From Ptychodera flava (lineage: Eukaryota > Hemichordata > Enteropneusta > Ptychoderidae): 64,000 nt of DNA. The translations under genes and the position numbers were made by a program. The notes beneath the pieces are model-generated. The model had not been told where the DNA came from. It was given only the letters and a program-made list of their open reading frames with translations, and made no database searches. This document shows, one piece after another, positions 35,201 through 48,300 of this stretch. Location: assembly GCF_041260155.1 (NCBI RefSeq), contig NC_091940.1:33305341-33369340 (forward strand), written 5' to 3'. Every line of letters begins with the position of its first letter. Position 1 is the first letter of the stretch.

Positions 35201-38200
35201 CTGCACATATGTAATAAAATGTTGGAGCACATCTATATCAATGTACTGGCAATGTTTCTGTGGTGTTTCCACACTCACGTCATGTGCTTTTTCTGTGAAT
35301 TTATTTTGCTTGTGTGGTTTATGTGGTCTGCATATGTGTTCAAAAGTTTGGTACATCAGTGTTATTGGACCAAAAAAATCAAAACACAGTGAGCCCTGAT
35401 GGTGTGTAATTTGATGTATCTCAATTGTTAGAGTTTAACCTGCTCATCCCCAATCCGTATAAACAGGTCCACATTCACCATTGATAACAATAGGTATATA
35501 CCAAAATATGGGCCAAACCGTGGTGGTGAAACAATAGGAAAGGAATTTCAGAATCTACAGTTTGGTATTTTCAAGGAGGGTATCAAGGTTCTACCTTGTT
35601 GGTATATAATTAGATCCCTGTTTGGATAACTAACAGGCTGGTAAAAAGGAAGTGTCAATTGAAAATATTGAAAGTTTATTGCTCTTAATTAACCCTTTGA
35701 GTGCTGTAATTTTTCCCACCAAATATTGTGCAACATTTTACCAATTTTCATGGATTTTTTATAATTTTTCAAAAATTTTGGACTAAATTGACATCACATG
35801 ATTTCATTGGCTTACAGTTATTTATCCAAATATTGGCAAAAATCTGAAAAAAAATGACTAGGGTGTATTTCATAAAGGCAATGAAAAATTGCTTTTGCGC
35901 TCAAACTCAGTATTAAAAGCAAGCTTTCCAACCATGCTGACACTCATCCACAGCATACAATTTACACTTTATATCTGGTATAGTGGAATGGTAGCTTTGT
36001 AATTTAGAAATTTAGTCCCGGAAAACAATAATAATTTCATATTCTTCTCCTTGAAGCATTTTGACGCACAAAATATCAGCTTTGCCAAAGACAACAACAC
36101 CCTGTGTAAAGTATGCAATACATGTATGTCACTGTTGATAGAATGAATTCTAGTCAAGACAAAAATTCACTTATCAACAACACTACTGGACAAAACACAC
36201 ATACATGTACTGCAGGCTGGGTAGACAATTTGAAGAACCAGTCATTTTTGGTATGATTTTCAAAATAGAACCAGAAAGTGAATTTCACATACACAAAAAA
36301 AATAATAGAAAACAGAGAATTCCCCCGTTTGATATTACTATACCATTTGCTTGAGGCACATGTAGCTTGTGCGGCATATAAGACTTAAAATTTTGCCCAA
36401 ATTTTCATGAAGGAAACTATAAACCATTTTCCTTTAGAAATCAGGAATAAAAAGTGGGAGTCACCATTCAAAATTTGTGGCAAAAGAAACATTTCCCGCT
36501 GTATATTTACCAACAATTGAAATTCAGAATGGCCGCCATTCTTGTGTTAACTCTATGGCCAAAATATGATTTTTGATCTTCACAAAATGAATTGGTGAAA
36601 ACTTTGCTTACCTCATGAGCTCCAAAATAAGGCCCCCACAAGTGGAAGACCAAAATGTATCAATTGTAAAGCTGACAGAGTCTGAATAGCTGTCCTGGAA
36701 GAATATTCTACCTATAAAGTTAAACATATACAATGTATGTATGAGACTAATAGTCCAATGCAAATAGCCGTATGATTGCTGTTAGTGAAGCTGTCTGCCT
36801 CTTGTGACACGGAATGTCAGTATTACCGGTAAATTAAAAGCTGATGAAAGATATAGTGATGGAATTGATGTTTAATAATTTGAGGGAAAAAAATGTAATA
36901 TTTGCAGAGTTTACATTATTTAATGTGTAGTAAATGGTGATTTTTTCAACACATTCTTGATGAAATACATTGCAAAGTCAGTGTTTTTGTTAAGGCTGGA
37001 AAATGTTACTGGGGTTCCCCAGTCATTTTACCGGGATTCCCCTTGGTATATCAATGCAATCAGATTAGGGAACAGCAGAAATGTTACCAGGGTTCCCAAA
37101 ATCATTTACCGATATATTCCCAAACCTTAGCAAAAACACTGAAAGTTATAGAAATTCACATACTTTATACAGATATTAGTCTAGTACTGGTATCTAGCAC
37201 TCCCTCATTTCAAAACTCAAAACTGTGTAGTTTTAATTCAGTGTAGGGTTGGTTACATTCCAGATTTGAAATGTTCTATTTGACCCACAATTTGTGAATT
37301 TATTGTTAAATTATGGTTGCAATTACTTTGTACTTGCAGATGAAAATGAGGGTGTTGCAGTCGTATGTCAACGACCTCAGTGAACAGAATGAAGTGTTGG
37401 TGCAGACTGTGGAAGAACTTGAACGGGAAGCCAACGACAGAGTTGCACTCTTGGAATCAAAACTACACAAAACCAACAACACTGTAAAGGTAAGAAAAAC
37501 AAACAAACAAATCAAAACATAAACATCTCCTGAATATTTTTCACAAAGCAATTTTTTGAGAACCACTTTTTGTAGAACATATTAGCTCGTGCAGTGAGCC
37601 GCCAAAGACAGCTGCAAGTGGCTCACTGATACGGCATCACTGCAGTACAATAAGATTTTTTCCTTGACCACATACTTTCCCCTATTGCTATCCTATGATA
37701 TTTGTGATTGCATCATAGCACATCATATCCCAGCTTCATAGTTTTTACTTTGATCAAGATTTGCAGGAATAAACCTAAAACTATGATAACCTAAAAAATT
37801 AAAAATAAATGAAAATGCATCGATATATTGGAATGAATGAGGACACCAACACCTATGAAGAAGAGGAGTATCTTAAAACTGCCTTCATCAAAGATCCATC
37901 TACAATGAACAGTGAACTGTCACTGTGTTGAAATTAAATAGCTGCTTGAGCATATAGCAGGTGCAGCCAATGAACAATGCACTTTTAAAAAGGTCCTTAC
38001 TATGATAAGATATATTGTGCATGACAAATAATGTGAACTGACTAATTTTAAGTCAAGAGGGTAATTAATTAGCTGTTCATAATTTGCCCTCCCACAGAAA
38101 ATTTTTCGACTTACCCTCCCACACTCAAACTTCATTTTTACCCACTCCCCACTTATTTTTGCCTGTTTCCCCTCCCCACTGTGAATTTTTGAAGCTCCCT

Positions 38201-39326
38201 CGCCCTGTGGCGAAAAAAAAACTTGCCAATTTCCCCTGCCCTGGAAACAATTCCCCTCAAAAAGTTTTTCGCCAAGCCCTGTCCCCAGGACAATCAACCG
38301 ATATCCGCCCTGCCCTACAAAAAAAAACTAAAATTTGCTCCCCTACCACCTAAAAACATGTCCCCTGCCCTAGCAAAATTAAAATTTCCCCTGCCCTAAA
38401 AAATTGCTCCTGGAATAGCTTTTTCGATGAATAACTCTGTTGGCTGCACCTGATATGGGCTCAGCCCTAGTGTGATATTATCTCCATGGTACTTGTGGAT
38501 CAATAAAATATTTTGTCTTGATCAGCAATCAAATGTGGCATCCTTAGGGTCCAAGAGACCAGCAAGTACCTAAATGCACTTGTAATTTGCTCAAGGATGT
38601 ACTCAGGACTAGCAGACTTAAATCTGTTACAGTATATGGCCCTCAGTTTGGTATGCAGCTTTGTAATCATTAGCCTATACTGATGTGCTCTCAGTGGTCT
38701 AGGTAACCCAGGTGCAAGACCAATGTAAAGCAAAATGAAGCGCTAGATTAAACAGCTCAAAGAACAGATTCAAGTTGTACTAGGTTGAAATAATCGTGGG
38801 CAAGAGAGGGGCACATTGCGTAAGGGGACTGTGAGTGCAACCGGATTTCCATTTATACTGGTGCAGGGATCCTTCAGATGGTTACGTTCACCCCGGTACT
38901 TCCTGTTGGCAGTTTTTGAAACGATAATCTTTGTCCAACAGCTGCAGGAAGTTGTGAAAGCCAGTTTTATGACGTAAATGTAGCAGCCATGTTGTGTCTG
39001 ACGTGGTATCAGTTCTGTGTAAAATTAAAAACACTGGTAATCTCTTTAATCTCTAGTATTTTTCTAAACCATGGAAAGGCGATTAATTTAATCCAACCAC
39101 TTTCAAGATGAGTGGTTTTGAATTTGCTGTCAATGATATGTTTAAAATTTGAAAAGTTCAAATTTTTGCACAGATACTAACGGTTTCAAACTCTTTCAAA
39201 TCTTTTGAAAATATCTGACAATTGTGTTTGCCCAAGGTTTGCAATGACAGAAAACTTCAAAGTAATATTGTGCTTTTAAAACCTGTTTTTGGTTATAAGA
39301 TCAGATTTAGCAAGTAAAGGCAGAAA

Positions 39327-39365
<39 letters not shown>

Positions 39366-42300
39366 AGTGAATAATTCATTATTTTACTTTCATTCATTGA
39401 TACATGTACAAATTCAGAGAAAGAAATATACTGGCATATGTCAGGATAAATCTCCCATTGGTCAGGTCTTAACATCAAATCTCCAAATACTTCTTTGCCA
39501 TGGCAACTTTCATAGCCGCTGTGCAACAATTACGTAAACATTCACACAATATCTAGGAGTATTTGCAGAGCTCTCAAGTTGGTATCACAATTCTAGAGGT
39601 GATCCTCGTAGTTGGTCCATCGTCAGAAATAGAACATTATTTCGTCAGTTGGTAAAATGACTGAAAAAAAGAAACCGCCATTCTGTTGTAGAGTCTAGAA
39701 AAATCACACAAACTGTGATGTACCAGTCAAGAACAGTGCATGACAGAAATTCCTGATTTTCCAAGAGAGGGTTTGAAAATTGTCACCCAGCAATCGTATT
39801 TCTTAATGTTAGGTACTTGTGTGCCGTGACAATTACTGGCAAATTGAAATTTGAATTAATAAATAAGTGTCCTATAAAATTAGCTCACTCTATGATATTG
39901 AAAATGAGCATATTTACTCGGGGTAAATCGTGCCTGGTAATTATCTAGAGCAAGTTTGTCTTCCACTTCAAATAAATGTTACAAGACACGATCTGATCGT
40001 CTGTGTACATAATGAGATCGTTGCATGCACCGTACATGATCCAGTTTTTTAGTCCCCGCGGACGAAGTCCGGCGGGGACTTATAGATTGGGTCCCGTCTG
40101 TGCGTCCGTCCGTCCGTCCGTCCGTCTGTCCGTCGTCCGTCCGTCCGTTCCGTCCGTCCGTCCGTCCGTCCGTCCGTCATCAACAGTTTCTCAGACACTG
40201 CTGAACCAATTTCGTTCAAACTTGGCACAAAGCATAGCACTATGACCTACAGATGCACGTCGATTTATTTTTGATACGATCGAATTTGGCCGCGAGGCGG
40301 CCATTTTGTTGCGATTTTTCATGTCTTTGGACCATAATTCAGACATCCTTGAGCAGATTATGTTCAAACTTGGCACAATGGCATAACACTATGGCTTTCA
40401 TATCCATATCAAATAATTTGCAATATAATCCAATACTGGGCGCGAGGTGGCCATTTTGTTGCAATTTTTCATGTCTTTGGACCATAACTCAGACATCCTT
40501 GAACAGATTCTGTTCAAACTTGGCACAAAGGCATAACACTATGGCCTACATGTGCATGTCAAATTAGTTTGCGATACGATCCAATATGGGCGTGAGGCGG
40601 CCATTTTGTTGCGATTTTTCATGTCTATGGACCATAACTCAGACATTCTTGAACCGATTCTGTTCAAATTTGGCACAAAAGCAAAACAGTATGCCCTTCA
40701 TATGAACACCAATTTATTTTGTGAAATGATCCAATATGGCTGACAGGTGGCCATTTTTTTGCGATTTTTTCATGTCTTTGAACCGTAACTCAAACATCCT
40801 TGCACGTTACTATGGCATGCATATGCATGTATCAATTAACCTTGCGATAGGATCCAATATGGCTGCAGAACTGCCATTTTGTTGGAATTTTGCATGTCTT
40901 TGAAGCATAATTCAAAGGTCATTACACCCATTTTGTCCAAACTTGGCACAAAGATCGAGCACTATGGCATACATGTCAATTTACTTCGTGACATGTTCCA
41001 ATATGGCTGCCAGATTGTAAATTTTTTCCAATTATCTCTTAATCATATGCAAATATTCCTTAACCAATGTTGTTGAGACTTGGTACAAAGATAAAGTACT
41101 ATGGCATACATATGCATGTCTACTAATTTTGTGCTATGATCCATATGGTCAAGAGACAGCCATTTGATTTCAATTTTGGTGTGATTTTTTTATGTCTTTG
41201 AAACATAAACATAGGTCACTGTCCCTCGATGGACTGATTTTGTTCAAACGTGATACGAAGATAAATACTATGGCTGCATTCTTGTGCACATTAAATTGTT
41301 TCATTATATGATCCGAAATGGCTGATTACAACAACATACCCAATCCCATAGCATTTCGAAAATTCCACCAAACCATGTGTATAGTATGTGCCGTCATGAC
41401 ACTAGAGGCAGTGAGGGCATCGTTATGTGTGATGTAATCAAAAGTTCCTTCAGTGGTCATTACCGGCAGAGATGAGTCATTTATTACACGTTCCTCAGAT
41501 TACTTTATTATGCAAGTCACAGGCCTGATGCACCCATTGCATCAATGTCATTCCACAGCGACCTAGACCACAGCTACCTAGACACCAATGATTATAACAA
41601 AATGGACAAGCGGGGACTGTGTCATCAACGATGACTTGTTTTTAAAGGGACCCGCGCTGTTGAACCCAAGCCAATGACATATCTGTGCTGACAGGCTGGT
41701 GTCCCCTGGCAGCCATTGAGTGGATTGGCTGTATCGTGTTGACGATCTATTGTCAACGGTCGCAGGCGGCAAATCTGAATTTCTGTTACCCGACAACAAC
41801 AGTGCATTGTGTCTGCCTGTGTTGCCCCACGCTGCTGTTGTGTGTGTACACGCATTGATCGATGAATGAATGGGTCAGCGGACAAAGGGACAAAGGTCGT
41901 CTGATTCTCTTGCCTGAGTAAAGGGACTCGGTATGGTTTTTGTCTGGCGTTGATTCCATAAGCACAAACCACTTAACCTGTCTGTGATTTGTACATTTAA
42001 TTGATTTTATTGCGCTCTAAACTCTAATGGCCCTTGCAATTTTTACGTTACCCACCAGCGACAGCGGTTTCCAAAAATGTATTTTTAAGGTGCAATTGTA
42101 CAATGTATGTACATGTATATCACCTGTTCCCAAGGTTTCTGTCGAAGTATTATTTTTAAACTTTTTTACTGTGGTGTGTTTTAAAACGGTTTCCTGTAGT
42201 GTATTTTGATAGTTTCACTTCATTTGACAACTTGAAGAAAGACCAGGATTTGGTAGTATTAAATACATTTTTTACACTCAGGTAGTGTTTCTTTGCAGTA

Positions 42301-45300
42301 CATGTACATGTACTTTGCCAAATTTTCCAATGGCTTCCAAGCACAAACCTAGCTTCAATGCTGCATGCTTGTTCCATGCAGCTAGAGATAACAACTCACA
42401 CAGTCTACAAGTTTTTCAACTCTTGCATTGCAGACTTCTAATCTATGATACTGTCTCAGTTTGTCAAACAAGCTTTCAGGACAGTTATATCAGATCTCAT
42501 AATCTGATTATGCTGATTAAACTCACATTTAAATATCTAAAGTAAAAATCTTTTGCTATGTAACAATAGATATTTAATTTTGACACACTTAAGATATCTG
42601 ATTCTGAACAGTTAGAATACTTTATCTTCAAAATCACGTCATTGGTAAAATTTTGTATTGACTCTTTGTTGGCCACTATGAAAATTATTTCCGTGAAGCT
42701 CAGTCAGCACTGGTTCGTCAACATTTGTGAATGACTGGCCTTTATCCCATACCAGCTTCCACTTTGGCTGTCGTATTTTTTCTTCACACCCAAACTAGTA
42801 CCACGCGCCCAAACTGGCACCACAAACTTATATCAAGCATGTTCACTACATTTGTAGAGCTAATAGTCAACATTTGGGAGTAAAATCTAAAACAGAGATG
42901 GGACTGGTGGGCTGCCAGGTCCCCCTCTCTCAAATCCTGTCTGGCCCTCTGCCAAAATATTTTGTCCAGAGGGCATGACCAGTCATGTTTGGCGTCAAAC
43001 TCCATGGATTCAAATGAGTGTAGGATTGAATATATTCTAAGTCTGTAAATTGCTTGCTCTTTTCAGAAATTCCCATGGTGTTTGTTCGTTGTTAATTTAA
43101 TTTCAGGTCAATACAATCACTCTCTTTTAATGTTTAAAAAGTACATATGATTCCTGAAACCATTAAGTATCTTCTCAGCTTGAAACTTTTGTTTTTTTGA
43201 ATGGACATGAATGAAGTTAAGCAATTTGTCAACACTGTGGATAAATCAGACATCTGTCTGAGCGAAGTAGAAGTTAAAACTAAACCCCCCCCTCATTTTT
43301 CAGTGTCACGGCAGCAGAACCATTTCACTCTGTCAATGTGACAAATTTTGACGATTTATTGCGCAAATAGGTGGCTTTTTGAAAGCTTGAGAAAGTCACA
43401 AACTACTGTTGGCAATTGTGTTTAACTGTGGGAGAAGCTAAAAGTGCAGTTGTATTTGATGATGTGGTTAAATCCCAATTTGCATTTCAGATCAGGGCTG
43501 CTTATGCGTGTTTACTGTGCAGAAAGCGACGACGCATCAGAAGGGATGTCGGCAAAATTGGCACAGTTCCAACTTGAGAGCTAAACTGTGGGATTTATCA
43601 ATAGTACTGACTCACAAATCGAGATTTTAGGTTTCAACATGTAACTTTGTTTTAGTGTACCTTAGTTTGGCATTGACAAATAACATTGATCATGATTGTT
43701 GTTGTCAAACCCATGCGTCCCAAGAAAAAAGCTGATAAATTGTAAGTGAGTGATTTAAAGCAGTGATCTTACAATGGATGTAAAAAAAGGAGTAAGATCA
43801 TGGATGTAAAAATATTTTTACATCCCAGGTCTCACTAGTAATAAATAATTCGGACTGATTTTCAACAATGGGGCTGATTCCAAAAGCCGTCATAGTTTTA
43901 TCATTACCGTAATATGCAAAAAGAAACATTTGTCCAAAATTTCTTGCAGCTGTTTTTGAAGTTCTAAGTGGTGTTAAACTGACATAACACCAGAGAAAAC
44001 TCGTTGCTCGGGTGAAACGGTGTTTTACTTTAAGGAAAAAAATTTACGTTGATTGAGACACATTTTTTTCCCTAAAAATTATTGAGGAGGGTAACTTATA
44101 AATGTCAGACTTACAAATGCTGATGATTTATTCGATCCAAACATTATATTCACAAGAACACTGACATGTTGTTCTACATCCACCGCTACTGTCAATTGTA
44201 CTTGTACATGTACCTTGTGTCAGAGATCAAGATAAGTGATTGTCATGATTTTCATACAAATATTTGTTGTAAAAAAGAGCCATTTTTGTCATTCTTGAAC
44301 TTCCAATTTTCACATGCATGTACAAAGAAGGGCTGGGCCCATCCAGTGTGACATGCCTTTCAAAAATGCCAAGGTTCAAATTGATTCTGATGTACATGTA
44401 GGTGCATCTGCTCAAATTATTTAACCTTCAATGAAGCCACCAAAATGATACCCTTGATCTAGTTCTGTCGGTACCTGCTTCCACTAGTACCAGCATTATC
44501 TCCAATTGCATCTGATGCCATCAAGCTGTCACGCTCAATTTCTGACAAATAAAAAAATGTCAATTGCCAATATCCCCCTGCTTGGTCGTGATATCACAGA
44601 TGATTTGATACTGATTGCTTCTGAAATGTGCAGACTAGTTGTCATGGAGATGAAGTCCATTTAGTAAATGAAATTGATCATTCACACGTAATCTTGTTCA
44701 GTGAGCAGTTGATGAGAAAAAGAAGAAAATAGAGAGTTGTTATCTTGCGCTACTGTTTGTCTGTGTAGAACTGAAATACACTTTACTTATTTCTGAACTT
44801 ATTTTATTGAATAGATGCAGCAAAAGCCTTGAGCACCCTGCCTTTAGATTTTCATATTTTTTTTTGCCAAACGCTAGATTTAATTGACGTCAGTCATATT
44901 CAGCACATCAATAAATGAAATCTTACAAAAGATTTCTGTTGTATTTTTAGCAGTCAAACATTGCCATTATGTGTGCTGACAAAGATAAATATTAATACCA
45001 TGTACAGGAGAACGGATCCCGATGTGATGTCTTGCACACACTTGTGCATGAATCTGAACGATGTAAAATTACGATAAGAGTTCCAATACATCTACATGAG
45101 ATTTAGCCAGTTTCATGTCAAATCCCTCAAAATCAGCACAAAACATCCAGCTATCCTGAAGATCACAGGTCTATGTATACTACTTTGACACACACTATCT
45201 CTATCAGATCAAGGCAGTAAAAATCCTCATATATGTAGGTAATACATGTCTTAACTTTATAAAACTAACTTGGTCTTGTAGAAACATGTGAACCTGGCAA

Positions 45301-48300
45301 GACAAGACATAACTATTAATTATGACTGGTTTATGGCTTGTATGTGTAGTTAAGAAAAATCAATACCCCCCCCCCCCAAAAAAAAAAAAAAAAAAATAAT
45401 AAAATTAAAAAAAAATATAAAAAAAACAACAAAAACCAAAACACAAAAATCAAGAAACCCTAAAAGAAAGCAAAAAAAACAGAAAACAACCCCAAACCCT
45501 CCAGAATTCCAAACAAACTGAAGCACACACATTTCATTAGGGGACGTTCCATCTAAAAAACCATGCATATTCAATGCACATTCACCCCTGAAATAGGGGT
45601 TCAAGGGGTATGGAGCTCCTAATTAAAGTTATTGCCATCTCGTAAGCTGTTTGCAATATGTGATTAGAGATAGCGATTAAGTGGGTGTACAGGGAAGGCA
45701 TCTCTGCCTTACACACTTCACTCATACAGATAATCGTTTGCCTTGAACTTCTTTGAACATTGTACCCTAATTTCCAGAATAGGACCTATAAATATACTAC
45801 AAGCCATATGTTAGTTCAAATTAATAAAAGTAGGAACAAATTCCGATGTCCTGAAATGATAATACTGCTGTCAAGGTTTACGCGAGACTGAGTTTGTGCC
45901 GCTTCACTGTACAATACCTTGGCATAAAGTAGTACCGGCCAAGCTATTGGTATCTGAAGTTGTTGACTGAGCGTTATGTAATGTCTGATTATATCTGATA
46001 TAACTACTTTACATTGCATATTATCAGTGCAGAAAGAGCCCAAAAAGTGCACTTTTTTTAGATGCAAGAGTCCCGTCATGTCAAGATCACATCACCAAGT
46101 GTACGATTCAATAGTGATTTTTTTCCCGTTTGAATTCTCTTCTTCTTTTGCAGGAGTACATGGCCAAGTCAAGAGATTTAGAATTAGATTTGAAGACATT
46201 GGTGGCTCAAAGGAATGCCTTCCAACAGAAAATGGATGTAAGTGTTCTCTATGGTAGGGTGTAACCACAGTCCCTCTGTGGAGGGACCGAGGTGTAACAG
46301 AGTTCTCAGTCCACGCTTTGGTCACGTACATGTACATGTACATGTACAGTGTACCATGGTAACACTGATGCTGACATCTTCAATGACTGTTAAATCTTCA
46401 TTAGCTGGCACTTTTGATGTAATTTCCAGTATTTTGTCATGTTTGTAAAAGTAGTACGTTTTCCTGTTCAGCTCCAAAAATCATGTTGAAATGACTACTA
46501 TTCAACTTCAATTGTCAATACAGCCTGTATTAGACGTGCTCCACGTTTGTGGGCATATAAATGTCATATGTAATAAAATTATGCCAGTCTATTAATTGAA
46601 ACAGAAACAAATTTTTTGTCTATGTAATATGTGTACCTGAATGTTCAGTTCTCATTCAATTTAACAACAAATTGAATACATGCAGTTCTGTCAAATTGTT
46701 TCCAAGTTAAAAAATTGCACATTTCTGTATATGTGTGAATACCAGCAATGGAATACTCAAAAGAGACAGTTGTAAAGCTTATAGATACGGTCATTTGCCG
46801 TGAAGGACGCAGTCTTCACACCTTCCAGTTCCTCACGGTACATCTGTGCATAAATTATTCAATTATTTTAAATTATTTTGTAATAGTACCCCAGTATAAT
46901 ATACCACTATGCAATGTTACAAAAAGTAATTCTAAATCATACTTTCCTTTATTGTACGTAAACACGGCACTTTGCAAATTGCACACCAGGGCCTTTGCAT
47001 AATAAGACTTTATCCTCGATTTAGTGTGATGTGTATGTCAATGCTGTAATTTTTAAATAATTTTTTAGGACTTCCAGCACAGAATAGACAGTTTGACAGA
47101 GGAGAACCAGGGTCTGAGAGCTGACAACAATGACCTCAACCATGATGTCAACGCCCTTATTGGGGTCATAGGTCAAGCCAAAGCCACTTCCAAGTGGGAG
47201 GTAAGGTTCAGCACCATTAAATCTCAAAATTAAAAAGTATTGTATTCCTTAAATCATAATATGAATGTGAAATGTCTCTGATAGTCAAAATATAAGATGT
47301 AATGTGTAATTTCCTGGATAAATGTATAAGTCGTTCATGAAAAGTGTATTAATTCTTCATCTGCTATTTGTTATACAACTCTATCAGTTGCATTGGATGT
47401 ACTGAATCAGTGATACGTGCAAAATCAAAGCTTCTGTTTCCTAAAACATTACATAATGCCTTGCAAAGAGGATCTTGGAAAGCTTTTATGCAAATTTTCA
47501 AAATCCGCTGCCACTTCACAATACTCAGTCACTTTCAAAGTGAGAATTCTGTTTCCCAAACCCCAGTCATATGTTTGTCATAAATTCTGTAAAACCACAT
47601 TCAAATGGGTTAACTATGGTACCCATGAGACTGCTGTTTTTGAAATTAGTTGACTACTTCAGAATGTCTCAGATTGAACTCTTCATTTTAAATTCTGCCA
47701 GTCAGTCGTTTCAAGTGTTTGTGTTTACCGGTATGTACATTGGGCAAGGATTGGTAATTGGATAATATTATGACTACAAACCCTTGTTTACCGACATAAA
47801 CATTTCTTTGTTTGTGTTTAATTGTATATTTACCTCTATGCAGTTAAATGAAGTCTACATGCTTTACCATAAACAAAGGTTTTGTAGTTGTAGACCCTCC
47901 ATGTGAACACTTATGCTGGGTATTTTAACCCTTTGAGTGCTGTAATTTTTCCCACCAAAATTTTAGTGCAACATTTTACCAATTTTTATACATTTTTTTG
48001 TAAGCGTTTTGATAATATTGGACCACATGGACAGCAAATTTCATTGCCTACAGTCTTTTATCAAAATTTTGGCAAAACTCTGAGAAAAAAAATGACTGTG
48101 CACATTTCATAAATGCGACAAAAATTGACTTTGGCACTCAATGGGTTATCAATTGTAAGTGTGGACCTGTTCTCAAAGAATGGGCTTGAACAGGTTAAAA
48201 AACTGTTTGATACGGGGCATGAGAACTCTATATCAGAAATGGAAAACAAGTCAATATTAGAATGTGTTAGTTTGGCAAGCTAAGTCTTAAATATCCTTAG

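Larger units (their letters stand above)
29422..37339 (+). other. Intron 1 of the coiled-coil gene (7.9 kb)
   Basis: It holds two family A MITEs (33680, 36354), family B (35689), two family C elements (32197, 35435), a G20 run (30328-30347), and a small AAAC/GTTT inverted repeat near 31630-31690. No exon with paired splice sites was found, but a short coiled-coil exon could hide here. Confidence 0.6.
37490..46153 (+). other. Intron 2 of the coiled-coil gene (8.7 kb)
   Basis: It contains the element at 37945-38466, an AAAT microsatellite, the Helentron-like array at 40051-41335, a GC-richer patch at 41570-41980 and a C12/A-rich tract at 45366-45430. No supported exon. The minus-strand open frames at 41578-41972 and 42784-43005 are unrecognised. 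Confidence 0.55.

Noticed and set aside
38084-38353. Pro-rich 89-codon open frame
   Set aside because: Low-complexity translation of the CCCT/CCCTGCCCT array inside a TIR element.
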